This document shows positions 1 through 7,999 of a stretch of 17,008 nucleotides of DNA, in pieces. The stretch spans positions 1 through 17,008 of the forward strand of contig CAZPHU010000083.1 of the NCBI GenBank assembly GCA_964586285.1, given 5' to 3'. Every line of letters begins with the position of its first letter. Position 1 is the stretch's first letter. The DNA is from CAZPHU01 sp964586285. GTDB taxonomy: Bacteria; Fibrobacterota; Chitinivibrionia; Chitinivibrionales; CAYFVL01. The position numbers and the translations under genes were made by a program. Below the pieces are notes generated by a model. It made no database searches and was not told the origin of the DNA. It saw nothing but the letters and a program-made list of their open reading frames with translations.

Positions 1-51
1 TCAGGACCTAGTAAGGGCAACCTTGTGGGGGTTCGACTCCCCCCTTCCGCA
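1..51 (+). tRNA. tRNA-Leu(CAG), 3' part only
   Basis: The 5' part of this tRNA lies outside the window. Visible parts are the end of the anticodon loop (anticodon CAG at 2-4), the 3' anticodon-stem strand at 7-11, and a long class II variable arm (AAGG, loop GCAA, CCTT at 13-24). The T stem is GGGGG/CCCCC (27-31, 39-43) around loop TTCGACT. The 3' acceptor strand CTTCCGC (44-50) and discriminator A51 follow. The long variable arm, discriminator A and an acceptor strand that would pair with GCGGAAG fit tRNA-Leu. No CCA is encoded after position 51. The anticodon is read from stem spacing, because the 5' stem strand is absent. Confidence 0.88.
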
Positions 52-107
52 TATCGATAAAGCCTTCCTTGTAAGTATAAATTCCAAAACGAAAATAATC
101 GGGTTTC

Positions 108-1979
108 ATGACATCAGGTTCCGGTCGAATCCATATTTTACCACAGGTGGTAACCGACAAGATCGCCGCCGGTGAGGTCATCGAAAGACCGGCTTCGGTA
201 ATCAAAGAGCTTGTCGAAAATGCAATAGACGCCGGTGCCGACCGCATCGATATCACTGTCAATGACGGCGGATTTTCGATGATAAAGGTAGTCGACAACG
301 GCTGCGGCATGTCGGGCTACGATTTGGCCCGTTGTACTATAAGGCACGCCACCAGCAAGATAAAGCGTATCGAAGATCTCTTTACGATCGCTACGCTTGG
401 GTTTCGCGGTGAGGCGCTGGCCAGCATAGGTTCGGTGTCTCGAATGAAAGTCGTAAGCTCCACCACCGAGGACGGGCTTGGGCTTGAGCTTGGCTGCGAC
501 GGGGGCATACTTTCGGAGCCCGTTCCCGCTTCCCACACCAGAGGGACCTCTATCAGCTGTCGCGATCTTTTCTACAACGTTCCCGCGCGCAAGAAATTCA
601 TGAAAAGTGTCAAAGCCGAGCGCATGGCGGTTATGCGGCTTATGGAGCAGATGGTTATTCCTTATCCGGCCATTCATTTCACGGTTACCTGTGACGGTAA
701 GCGGACGCTGGACGTATCGCGTACTCAAACCACTCTTATGCGTATCGCCCAGGTCGCAGGCAGTGAATTTGCCAAAAAACTCATAACCTGCACGGCGGAG
801 GCCGAGGGGATGGATGCGATCTTGTACGTATGCGCTCCTCACGACGCCACCCCGCGTCCCCGGTTTCAGAACCTCTACGTAAATCTTCGGAGAATAGACT
901 GCGATTCAATAACCTATGGTATTCGTGAGGCTTTTTCCCGTTTCATAACCTCACATTTTAAGCCCGCATGGTTTTGCTTTCTGGATGTCGATCCGCATCA
1001 CATAGACGTTAACGTTCATCCGACCAAGCAGAAAATCAAATTCGACAACGAAAAGAAACTGTTCTCCTTTGTGTTTCACATGACCGAGGACGGGCTGAAT
1101 GCCGACATGCTGCGGGATATCAGAACTTTGGAAACCTCGCCGGTACACTCTGCGACTCAGGTAAATGAGCGGGATAATTTCTCCCTCATTCAAGATCGCA
1201 AAAAGCCCGAAAACAATCCTTCGGAGAAAATCATCCCCGCCTGGGGGGAAAAGCCCGCTAAGATGCCCGCCAAGGAAAAGAACGATCAAAAGGGTCAGAC
1301 CTCCCTTTCTTTTTTCTCTGTCTTGCACTCGGACTTGCACTCGGAAAAGAAAGATGTTGCCGAAAACGGCGATAAGGCGGTACAATTGTCTAAAGAGCAG
1401 TGGGATCTAATACCCTGCTATCAGATTCACAAAATGTATATCCTGGCGCCGATCAAAAAGGGGATTCTTCTTATCGATCAACATGCTGCTCATGAGCGAA
1501 TACTCTATGAGCAGGCAATAGAGGATCTGAAAGCGGGGCGGGCCGAATCGCAGCGGCTGCTGTTTCCTATAATTATCGAATTGACCAATACCGAAAAATC
1601 GGTGATCATGAGCGGGCGGAATCATTTTTGCTCACTGGGCTTTGATCTTCAGGATTTCGGCGGCCAGTCGGTGGCGATCTCGGCGATACCCGCAGCAGGT
1701 TTTCTGAAAGACTCCACCGTCGAGGAGGCGGTCAGGGAGATGATTCAGTTTCTGCTGGAAGAAAAAGACGAATCGATTCTTTCCGAACCTCAGAAACGCT
1801 ATGCGGCTGCATTTGCCTGCGGTGCGGCCATAAAGACGGGGCAGGCTCTGAAGCAGGAAGAGATGAACTCGCTTCTGAACAATCTTTTCGCGGCGCAAAA
1901 TCCTTACATCTGTCCGCACGGAAGGCCGACTCTGGTAAGGATTTCACTGGATGAGCTGTCGCGAAGATTTCTTCGTTAA
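108..1979 (+). CDS. mutL: DNA mismatch repair protein MutL, endonuclease type
   Basis: MutL couples mismatch recognition by MutS to strand incision. The 623-residue product has family length. The N-terminal GHKL ATPase carries the ELVENAIDAG motif (catalytic Glu34, Asn38), DNGCGM at about 63-68, and a GFRGEALASI motif near residue 98. A poorly conserved, charged linker follows at roughly 345-425. The C-terminal domain has the metal-binding endonuclease motif DQHAAHERILYE (457-468, DQHA-x2-E-x4-E) and a CPHGRP motif from Cys602. This is therefore a nicking MutL, not the Escherichia coli type that relies on MutH. The start gives the expected MutL N terminus, but no clear Shine-Dalgarno site precedes it. 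It lies 56 nt after the tRNA-Leu and 45 nt before the mtaB-like gene. Confidence 0.97.
   Translation: MTSGSGRIHILPQVVTDKIAAGEVIERPASVIKELVENAIDAGADRIDITVNDGGFSMIKVVDNGCGMSGYDLARCTIRHATSKIKRIEDLFTIATLGFRGEALASIGSVSRMKVVSSTTEDGLGLELGCDGGILSEPVPASHTRGTSISCRDLFYNVPARKKFMKSVKAERMAVMRLMEQMVIPYPAIHFTVTCDGKRTLDVSRTQTTLMRIAQVAGSEFAKKLITCTAEAEGMDAILYVCAPHDATPRPRFQNLYVNLRRIDCDSITYGIREAFSRFITSHFKPAWFCFLDVDPHHIDVNVHPTKQKIKFDNEKKLFSFVFHMTEDGLNADMLRDIRTLETSPVHSATQVNERDNFSLIQDRKKPENNPSEKIIPAWGEKPAKMPAKEKNDQKGQTSLSFFSVLHSDLHSEKKDVAENGDKAVQLSKEQWDLIPCYQIHKMYILAPIKKGILLIDQHAAHERILYEQAIEDLKAGRAESQRLLFPIIIELTNTEKSVIMSGRNHFCSLGFDLQDFGGQSVAISAIPAAGFLKDSTVEEAVREMIQFLLEEKDESILSEPQKRYAAAFACGAAIKTGQALKQEEMNSLLNNLFAAQNPYICPHGRPTLVRISLDELSRRFLR
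1322..1345. repeat. 12-bp perfect tandem duplication in the mutL linker
   Basis: The unit CTTGCACTCGGA occurs twice head to tail (1322-1333 and 1334-1345). It is in frame and adds a second copy of a Leu-His-Ser-acidic tetrapeptide to the flexible linker between the ATPase and endonuclease domains. The length is a multiple of three, so copy-number change would not shift the frame. Confidence 0.85.
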
Positions 1980-2024
1980 TCTCCACTACTTTTTCCTGAA
2001 TACATTTTCGGGGTTTTCCTTAAT

Positions 2025-3401
2025 ATGACTTTGCAATCAGGGTTTCAATCGACTGGTACTGACCGCGGCAATGGGCCCGGTGTTAAGAAGAGGGTGGTGG
2101 CGCTTAGATCGGTGGGCTGCCGAACCAATCAGGAAGAGATGACCACTCTTGGCTTTACTCTGGCCGACAACCATTTCAAAATAACCGATTCAATCGAAGA
2201 GGCCGATATAATCATCCTCAACAGCTGCTCTGTCACATCAAGCAGCCAGGCTAAAACCAAGAGGATGATCGGCTCGCTGGCTAGAAAAAACCGTTTTGCG
2301 CAAATATGCGTAACCGGATGCATGGCCCAGCAGATGGGCGAGGAGATCTTGGCGTTTCCCAACGTGAGCTGGGTAGTGGGTAACGGGCATAAAAGCCAAA
2401 TCCCCGACATCCTGCTAAACGAGGAAAAAGGAGTATTCGTATCGTCTCTTAAGGACAGGGAACCCTCGGATTTTCCGGTACCTATCAATACCCGGGTTTG
2501 GCAGGGCAGGACCCGTTTTCCTCTCAAGATCCAGGAGGGCTGTGATTTCAGGTGCTCATACTGCATAGTCCCATCGCTTCGAGGCCCCTCGGCCAGTATT
2601 TCTTTTGATTCAATTAAGGAGAGGTTTCGAAAGGCTGTGGGGGCGGGGTTTAAGGAGATCGTGATTACCGGAACTCATATCGGGCAGTTCAGGCGACGTG
2701 ATGTTTCCGGACTTTGCGAACTTTTGAGCAGACTCCTAACGGTCCGGGGGGAGTATCGTATCAGGCTAAGTTCGCTCGATCCGCGTGATCTGGAACCGAA
2801 TATATTAAAAATGGTTGGAGAAGAGCGAAAAATATGTAATCATATACATGTAAGCGTTCAAAGCTTTTCGCCGGACGTGCTTAAATCGATGAATCGTCCT
2901 TATGCCGATCTGGAGAATATCGCCGCACGTCTCAAAGAGTTTCGTGACAGCTATATCGATGCCGGTATCGGGGGGGATTTTATCGTAGGCTTTCCCGGGG
3001 AGACCGACAGTCAGTTTATCGAAACTGTAGAGACGGTTAAAAAGATAGGTTTTTCTTACGGACATGTTTTCAGATACTCAAAGAGGCCGGGTACTCCCGC
3101 CGCTCAAATGAAAAATCAGACGGAAGAAACAGTAAAGAAGCAGCGAAGCGAGCGGTTACGAAACGAACTCACATGCCTTCAGAACCGATTCATCCGCAAT
3201 ATAAGGCATATCGGTCAGAAAATCATAGTTGAGCGGGAGAGCCCGGTTCAGGGGATAACCTCCAACTATATCAGAGTCGAGGCTTTGGGCATGCGGGCGC
3301 CGAAAAATTCATTAATAGAAGTCTTCTTAAGCTCAGGGAAGACAAACAGCGGTAGATGGGAAGCTCTGCCGTGTGGAGAAAAACATGGACATTCAAAGTA
3401 A
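2025..3401 (+). CDS. mtaB: MiaB/MtaB-family radical SAM tRNA methylthiotransferase, probably MtaB
   Basis: Predicted to add a methylthio group to t6A at tRNA position 37 using two [4Fe-4S] clusters. The N-terminal UPF0004 domain has cluster cysteines Cys32 (VGCRTNQ), Cys68 (NSCSVT) and Cys99 (TGCMAQ). The radical SAM core has CDFRCSYC (Cys173, Cys177, Cys180). A TRAM-like RNA-binding segment occupies about the last 60 residues. The NSCSVT motif and GTHIGQF in the core resemble MtaB (GIHIG) more than MiaB or RimO, but subfamily assignment by eye is not certain. The product is 458 residues, normal for the family. The substrate t6A is made by a pathway that includes TsaD, encoded at 8000-8995. 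No convincing ribosome-binding site is visible. The 3' end overlaps the first HDOD gene. Confidence 0.85.
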   Translation: MTLQSGFQSTGTDRGNGPGVKKRVVALRSVGCRTNQEEMTTLGFTLADNHFKITDSIEEADIIILNSCSVTSSSQAKTKRMIGSLARKNRFAQICVTGCMAQQMGEEILAFPNVSWVVGNGHKSQIPDILLNEEKGVFVSSLKDREPSDFPVPINTRVWQGRTRFPLKIQEGCDFRCSYCIVPSLRGPSASISFDSIKERFRKAVGAGFKEIVITGTHIGQFRRRDVSGLCELLSRLLTVRGEYRIRLSSLDPRDLEPNILKMVGEERKICNHIHVSVQSFSPDVLKSMNRPYADLENIAARLKEFRDSYIDAGIGGDFIVGFPGETDSQFIETVETVKKIGFSYGHVFRYSKRPGTPAAQMKNQTEETVKKQRSERLRNELTCLQNRFIRNIRHIGQKIIVERESPVQGITSNYIRVEALGMRAPKNSLIEVFLSSGKTNSGRWEALPCGEKHGHSK

Positions 3402-4266
3402 CGGTATGAGGTTTCGCAGAGTTGTCGAGAAGATAGAGTCGCTTCCTGCCCTCCCTTCCATTGCCGCCAGGCTTATAGAGGTTGTAAATTCTCCCGACAG
3501 CAGCGCCGAGGACGCGGCGGAGCTGATTCAGAACGATCCCGCGCTTACCAGCAAAATCATTCGCCTGGCAAACAGTGCATTCTACGGCATGCCCCGATCT
3601 ATTTCGTCTGTATCAAGCGCGGTGGTGATATTGGGTTTTAACACCCTTCGCTCAGTGGCTCTGAGTGCGGCAATAATGAATATTTTTAAGTCGTGCGACG
3701 GCACATTCGACTACAAAAGATTTTGGCGTCATTCGGTGGTTTGCGGGATGAATGCCAAAAGTATAGCCGGGAAAAATATCAGGCTTATCATGGTGGATCC
3801 CGAGGGGGCGTTTTGCATGGGCATACTTCACGATATCGGCAAGTTGATTTTCGCTCAGTTTTTTTCCGATGAGTACGGTCTGGTGGGCAAGAAGGTCGGG
3901 GCTCAACAGCTAAGCACTTTGCAGGCGGAGCAGGAGGTGTTTGGGTTGACCCACACCCGAATCGGTGCGACTCTTGCCGATAAGTGGGCGTTGCCGGTGG
4001 AGGTAGAGAGTGTGCTGATACATCACCACAGCCCCGATCAGAGTCCCGCCGCCAGGGAGTTTGTGGCCCTGGTGAGTGTGGCGGATGATCTGTGCCACAG
4101 AATCGGCCTCGGGGTAGGTGAAAAAGAGAGGCTTGAACCCGTGAAAAAAGAAACCATGGAGCTTTTGGGAATAAAGCAGGATGATTATCCCCAGCTTATC
4201 GAAATGGCCAAACGTAACCTGGCTCATTCGGATGAATTTCTTTCGATAATCGGAGATAACGGGTGA
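3385..4266 (+). CDS. HDOD domain protein (first of a tandem pair)
   Basis: HDOD domains are HD-phosphohydrolase relatives found in bacterial signalling proteins, usually without demonstrated enzymatic activity. The 293-residue product is essentially one HDOD domain with no receiver or GGDEF partner. It has LPALPSIAARL near the N terminus, NDPALTSKIIRLANSAFYG, RFWRHSVVCG and an HD pair in LHDIGKL (His149, Asp150). I chose ATG 3385 because GGAG lies 6 nt upstream; GTG 3373 would add MEKN. The gene overlaps the 3' end of the mtaB-like gene by 17 nt, and its TGA stop overlaps the GTG start of the next HDOD gene, so translational coupling is likely. The partner or ligand is unknown. Confidence 0.9.
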   Translation: MDIQSNGMRFRRVVEKIESLPALPSIAARLIEVVNSPDSSAEDAAELIQNDPALTSKIIRLANSAFYGMPRSISSVSSAVVILGFNTLRSVALSAAIMNIFKSCDGTFDYKRFWRHSVVCGMNAKSIAGKNIRLIMVDPEGAFCMGILHDIGKLIFAQFFSDEYGLVGKKVGAQQLSTLQAEQEVFGLTHTRIGATLADKWALPVEVESVLIHHHSPDQSPAAREFVALVSVADDLCHRIGLGVGEKERLEPVKKETMELLGIKQDDYPQLIEMAKRNLAHSDEFLSIIGDNG

Positions 4267-5111
4267 AAGCTTCCGAAAAGCTGCTGAAATGTATCGAGGG
4301 CCTTCCGAGCGATTTTGGGGTATTAAACCATATCCGCGCGGTTGTTTGCGATAAGCACAGCACGACTGAGGAGGTGGTTAAGGCGGTGACGACCGATCCG
4401 GCGTTTTCGGCACGGGTTCTTAAACTGGCCAATTCGGCATACATAGGACTTCCAAACGCGGTTTCATCCCTGCGAAATGCGGTGGTTTTATTGGGCCGTA
4501 AACGCATAGAGGGGCTTGCGATGATAAACTGCGGGCTTAGTCTCGGGGCAGGGAAAACAAACGTAATGTCCTCGCGGGCATTCTGGCGCCACAGCCTGGC
4601 GGTGGGGATGCTAAGCGAATCAATTGCCCGTCACTGCCTGAGATATGAAGCTTTCGATGTGGATGAGCTTTTTGCTGCCGGTGTGTTGCACGATATAGGC
4701 ATGCTTATCCTGGATAAATCGGCGCCGCGGCATCTGCAAGGGGTTGTGGATCACATCAAACACCGCCGGGCACCCTTTTTCCAATTGGAACCGGGCGATT
4801 ACAACCATGTTACGATCGGCATGTTTGCCGCCGAGCAGTGGCATTTCCCCCAGGTACTGGTTCACACCACCGGGTACCATCATGCGCCCCTGGATGCCGG
4901 TGTTTATTGCCGGCAGGCCGCAGTGGTTCATCTCGCGGATTTGACTGCCGGGATGATCGGGTTGCAGACAATAGAAAATGACTGCCTACCCATGCCCGAT
5001 CAGAGGGCGCTCGAGCTTGTACCGCTGCCGGCGGAGAGTCTACGGGTAATTGCGCAAAAAGTGTTTGAAGATCAGAAAAAGATGGAATCGCTGATTGATG
5101 CTCTTTTATAA
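4263..5111 (+). CDS. HDOD domain protein (second of a tandem pair)
   Basis: This 282-residue single-domain HDOD protein is a clear relative of the upstream product. Shared blocks are DPAFSARVLKLANSAYIGLP, AFWRHSLAVGM and LHDIGMLIL (His143, Asp144). It starts with GTG inside a 4-nt GTGA overlap with the upstream stop codon, a typical coupling arrangement. Conservation is strongest in the HDOD core and weaker at the C-terminal end. The pair probably arose by tandem duplication followed by substantial divergence, and the two may act together. The family's usual role in regulatory output is established; the target here is not visible. Confidence 0.9.
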   Translation: MKASEKLLKCIEGLPSDFGVLNHIRAVVCDKHSTTEEVVKAVTTDPAFSARVLKLANSAYIGLPNAVSSLRNAVVLLGRKRIEGLAMINCGLSLGAGKTNVMSSRAFWRHSLAVGMLSESIARHCLRYEAFDVDELFAAGVLHDIGMLILDKSAPRHLQGVVDHIKHRRAPFFQLEPGDYNHVTIGMFAAEQWHFPQVLVHTTGYHHAPLDAGVYCRQAAVVHLADLTAGMIGLQTIENDCLPMPDQRALELVPLPAESLRVIAQKVFEDQKKMESLIDALL

Positions 5112-5183
5112 GTGATTGTTGGGTTGTATTTTGTATGCTTAAGGAAAATGAATGCAGGCAATGTAATCGATGAAGGATCAATT

Positions 5184-6092
5184 ATGAATATTTTATCGCG
5201 GCTCAAAGATGGGCTCAGTAAAACCCGCGCTCACATAACGGCAATGATAAGTGGAGAGGATGAGCTTGATGAATCCTTTTTCGAGACACTGGAGGATGCG
5301 CTAATATCGGCGGATGTCAGTATCGAATTGGCACTCTCTTTTTTGGATCGGCTGCAAGATGAAATAGAGGAGTTGGATATTACGACGACAAAAGAGGCGT
5401 ATTCGGTTCTCAAAAAGTTACTTGCCGATCACCTTAAACAGGAACAGAAGCCGTTGGCGGCTCACGGCAAACCGTGGGTGATGCTTGTTGTGGGTGTAAA
5501 TGGAGTCGGTAAAACCACTACCATAGGCAAGCTTGCTCAGGAGTACAAAAATGACGGTAAGAGTATCATGCTTGGTGCGGCCGATACATTCAGGGCAGGC
5601 GCGATAGAACAGCTCAAGATCTGGGCCGATCGGACCGGATCGGATTTCGTAAGCCAGCATGAGGGAGCCGATCCGGCCTCGGTTGCTTTCGATGCGATTC
5701 AGGCGGCTGAGGCGCGCGAGGTCGACATGCTGATTTTGGATACCGCCGGGAGGCTGCATTCAAAAACCAATCTGATGAATGAATTGGAGAAAATCGTGCG
5801 GGTCATAAGAAGGCGCAATGCCCAGGCTCCTCACGAGGTGTGGCTTGTTTTGGATGCCACGACAGGCCAAAACGCGATCCGTCAGGCGGAGGTCTTCAAC
5901 AAAATGATCGGCGTGACAGGCCTGGTGATAACAAAGCTTGACGGTACCTCTAAGGGAGGTATCGCCTTCTCTTTGGCCGATAAACTAAACATTCCGATCA
6001 GAAAAATAGGTGTAGGCGAAGCAATCGAGGATCTTCAGGACTTCGATGCCCAGGCGTATGTGGAAGCCATGTTCGGCAATTTGCAGTTTTAG
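5184..6092 (+). CDS. ftsY: Signal recognition particle receptor FtsY
   Basis: FtsY is the SRP-receptor GTPase that docks ribosome-SRP complexes at the inner membrane for co-translational insertion. The product is 302 residues. It has an N-terminal four-helix N domain (about 1-90) and the G domain: GVNGVGKTTT (104-113), DTFRAGA (134-140), DTAGR (186-190), TKLDG (250-254) and a GVGE element (276-279). The long acidic A domain of E. coli FtsY is absent, as in many bacteria. The frame is open back to 5112, but ATG 5184 is chosen because AAGGA sits 6 nt upstream and MNILSRLKDGLSKTR matches the usual FtsY start. It follows the HDOD pair after about 70 nt. Confidence 0.96.
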   Translation: MNILSRLKDGLSKTRAHITAMISGEDELDESFFETLEDALISADVSIELALSFLDRLQDEIEELDITTTKEAYSVLKKLLADHLKQEQKPLAAHGKPWVMLVVGVNGVGKTTTIGKLAQEYKNDGKSIMLGAADTFRAGAIEQLKIWADRTGSDFVSQHEGADPASVAFDAIQAAEAREVDMLILDTAGRLHSKTNLMNELEKIVRVIRRRNAQAPHEVWLVLDATTGQNAIRQAEVFNKMIGVTGLVITKLDGTSKGGIAFSLADKLNIPIRKIGVGEAIEDLQDFDAQAYVEAMFGNLQF

Positions 6093-6114
6093 CCTGAAAA
6101 ATTAATAGTGAGGA

Positions 6115-6120
6115 TATAAT
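6115..6120 (+). promoter_or_regulatory. Candidate -10 box before the cNMP-binding gene
   Basis: A perfect TATAAT lies in the ftsY to cNMP gap, 36 nt before the start codon. No good -35 hexamer sits at 16-18 nt spacing, so this is only a candidate internal promoter. Confidence 0.3.
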
Positions 6121-6156
6121 ACCCCCATTTGAATATCGCTTTTTCGGAGGGACTTA

Positions 6157-6711
6157 ATGGAAAACCCGATCTGGTCCTATATTTTCGGGCCGCCGGCAAA
6201 GAACAAGGCCTTAATCGAGCTTCTCAAGGATCTACCCGTTTTCGAGGGCGTAACGACAAAAGAGCTTGTTCAGATCGAACGCGGCCTGCATCAACGTCGA
6301 TATGTAAAAGATGAAACGGTTTTCGAGGAAGGAATTCCCGGAGCAGGCATGTATATTGTCGAGCAGGGGGAGATACTGATCCGAAAAAGCTCCGGGGAGG
6401 GGTTCATACAACTGGCCACTATAGGGCAGAGAAGTTTTTTCGGTGAAATGGCTCTTCTGGACGAAATCCCCCGCAGTGCCTCCGCGATAGCCGCACGGGA
6501 GACCACGCTTTTGGCTCTGCCTCAGCCCTACCTGGACGATTTGAAGGAACGAAACCCCAAACTTGCCCTCAAAATAGTAAATAATATCGCCAAATTGGTG
6601 TGTAAACGACTGCTAAAGGCAAACTGCAAACTGGAGGAGATGCAGTGTAAGCTAGCCTCCACCGCCGCTTCGCGTTCGAACGGAGAGTACATTCATGCCT
6701 CTGCATCGTAA
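6157..6711 (+). CDS. Stand-alone cyclic-nucleotide-binding (Crp-like sensor) domain protein
   Basis: The 184-residue product has one cNMP-binding beta-roll (about 25-145). Its phosphate-binding cassette reads FFGEMALLDEIPRSASA, with the conserved Gly-Glu and Arg present, so ligand binding is plausible. A C-terminal helical stretch and a low-complexity Ser/Ala-rich tail follow. No helix-turn-helix DNA-binding domain is seen, so it is probably not a transcription factor of the Crp type. A strong GGAGGG lies 5 nt before the ATG. Its 3' end overlaps the membrane-protein gene by 17 nt, suggesting co-translation and perhaps a regulatory link. The nucleotide bound (cAMP, cGMP or other) cannot be read from sequence. 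Confidence 0.88.
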   Translation: MENPIWSYIFGPPAKNKALIELLKDLPVFEGVTTKELVQIERGLHQRRYVKDETVFEEGIPGAGMYIVEQGEILIRKSSGEGFIQLATIGQRSFFGEMALLDEIPRSASAIAARETTLLALPQPYLDDLKERNPKLALKIVNNIAKLVCKRLLKANCKLEEMQCKLASTAASRSNGEYIHASAS

Positions 6712-7762
6712 AGACCTGTCTTATTTTTTGGTGAAATTCGGCTACTACGCATTCGTTTTGCTTGCCGCCGCGGCGGTTCTCTACTGTGTTTATCTTCTGT
6801 TTGTACCGCTCGCGGTATCGGTGCTTCTTACCTTCCTGCTCGATCCGATTGTGAAATACTTTGAAACCAGGGGCTGTCGCCGTTTGACGACTATTTTGGC
6901 GATGTGCTTTGTGGTAACAGTTTGCGCGGCGGCTGCGGCATATTTTATTGTACCCAGGCTGGTTATGGAAGCTCAGAATCTGGCCGCCGATATCCCAACC
7001 TATGAGGCTATGATGGGGGAGAGCCTTGTGAATCTAAGAAATGCCCTGAGCAGGAGGTTTCCCTCTCTGGAGATTCCCGATTTCCATGCCTCCGTTCGAA
7101 AACGTCTGGGTGAAATGGGGCGAATCGATATCGATATGATTCTTTCCCACATACTGAATATCTTTTCCATGTTGTCCGTTGTCATAATTGTACCTGTCAT
7201 GACCTTCTTTTTTCTTATGGACGGCCATCAGATTCAAAAGACGGCTCTGCGGATGATTCCGAACAGATACTTTGAGATGTTTATCCTTCTTTTCCATCGA
7301 ATCACGACCTCAATGAAATTCTTTATTCGCGGGCAGCTGATCGATGCTTTCGCGGTCGGAGTGATGACCGCCGTGGGCTTGTCGATAATAGGTGTACCTT
7401 ACGCTTTTGTGATAGGAATAATAGCGGGGGTGGGAAATCTGATACCTTATCTTGGGCCGGTAATAGGATTCATACCCGCAGCTTTTGTGGTGATAACAGA
7501 TCCTCAAGGATTTACGGTCTGGTCGTTTCTTCGCCTGGTAATCGTTTTCGGGGTCGTTCAGTTTATCGAAGGAACTTTTATCTATCCCATCGCGGTGGGA
7601 AAAAGTGTCAACCTTCACCCTATGATCGTGATAGTGGGAATCACGGTGGGCGGACAGCTTGGAGGTGTCGTCGGAATGCTGATCGCCGTACCGATTATAA
7701 GCATCGCGAAGGTTTCGCTGGAGGTGCTGTACTCAAATCTAAAGCGCTATCAGATCATTTAG
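6695..7762 (+). CDS. AI-2E family (PerM/YdiK-like, UPF0118) membrane protein
   Basis: The 355-residue protein shows the family pattern. Two closely spaced N-terminal membrane segments fall at about 15-50 and a third at 62-88. A soluble segment of roughly 65 residues follows. A cluster of C-terminal hydrophobic helices includes GVGNLIPYLGPVIGFIPAA and GGQLGGVVGMLIAVP, regions typical of this family. Members have been linked to autoinducer-2 export or to Na+/H+ exchange, so the substrate is not certain. The ATG lies inside the cNMP gene, with GGAG about 9 nt upstream. It is the last gene of the plus-strand cluster. No clear terminator was found in the 69 nt before the convergent small gene. Confidence 0.9.
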   Translation: MPLHRKDLSYFLVKFGYYAFVLLAAAAVLYCVYLLFVPLAVSVLLTFLLDPIVKYFETRGCRRLTTILAMCFVVTVCAAAAAYFIVPRLVMEAQNLAADIPTYEAMMGESLVNLRNALSRRFPSLEIPDFHASVRKRLGEMGRIDIDMILSHILNIFSMLSVVIIVPVMTFFFLMDGHQIQKTALRMIPNRYFEMFILLFHRITTSMKFFIRGQLIDAFAVGVMTAVGLSIIGVPYAFVIGIIAGVGNLIPYLGPVIGFIPAAFVVITDPQGFTVWSFLRLVIVFGVVQFIEGTFIYPIAVGKSVNLHPMIVIVGITVGGQLGGVVGMLIAVPIISIAKVSLEVLYSNLKRYQII

Positions 7763-7831
7763 CCCACAAGCCGCGCCCGTGCGTATCAACACTGCCCGAG
7801 AATGTCGCGATTTTGGTGCGTTGAGTTATAG

Positions 7832-7993
7832 TCATTCCAGCTCTTCTGTGTCTCGTAATTTCATTTTCACCTTCTGTTCTACATATCCGTTTATGTTTTC
7901 GATAGTGCGCTCTATACGGATGGCCTGCATGGCTGTCGAAGCCAGGAAAAACAGAATAAGTACCGATAAGACCGAAATAAAAAAAAGCGCCAT
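7832..7993 (-). CDS. Small single-pass membrane protein (53 aa), unrecognised
   Basis: This short frame was found by reading the minus strand after tsaD. The ATG is 6 nt past the tsaD stop codon and TGA is at 7832-7834. The product starts MALFFISVLSVLILFFL, a hydrophobic segment of about 20 residues. A charged, probably helical tail follows (AIRIERTIENINGYVEQKVK and about a dozen more residues). Basic residues after the membrane segment suggest the tail is cytoplasmic. AGGG upstream is a weak, distant ribosome site. The shape recalls small divisome or regulatory membrane proteins, but I recognise no family. The overlapping plus-strand frame gives a Ser/Phe-rich sequence without protein character. 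Confidence 0.62.
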   Translation of the reverse strand: MALFFISVLSVLILFFLASTAMQAIRIERTIENINGYVEQKVKMKLRDTEELE

Positions 7994-7999
7994 GAATCG

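Noticed and set aside
138..842. Long minus-strand frame inside mutL
   Set aside because: It is antisense to the well-conserved MutL ATPase domain and shows no domain of its own.
6129..6314. 61-codon plus-strand frame overlapping the cNMP gene start
   Set aside because: It is a different frame from the clear cNMP-binding protein, which has the GGAGGG ribosome site.
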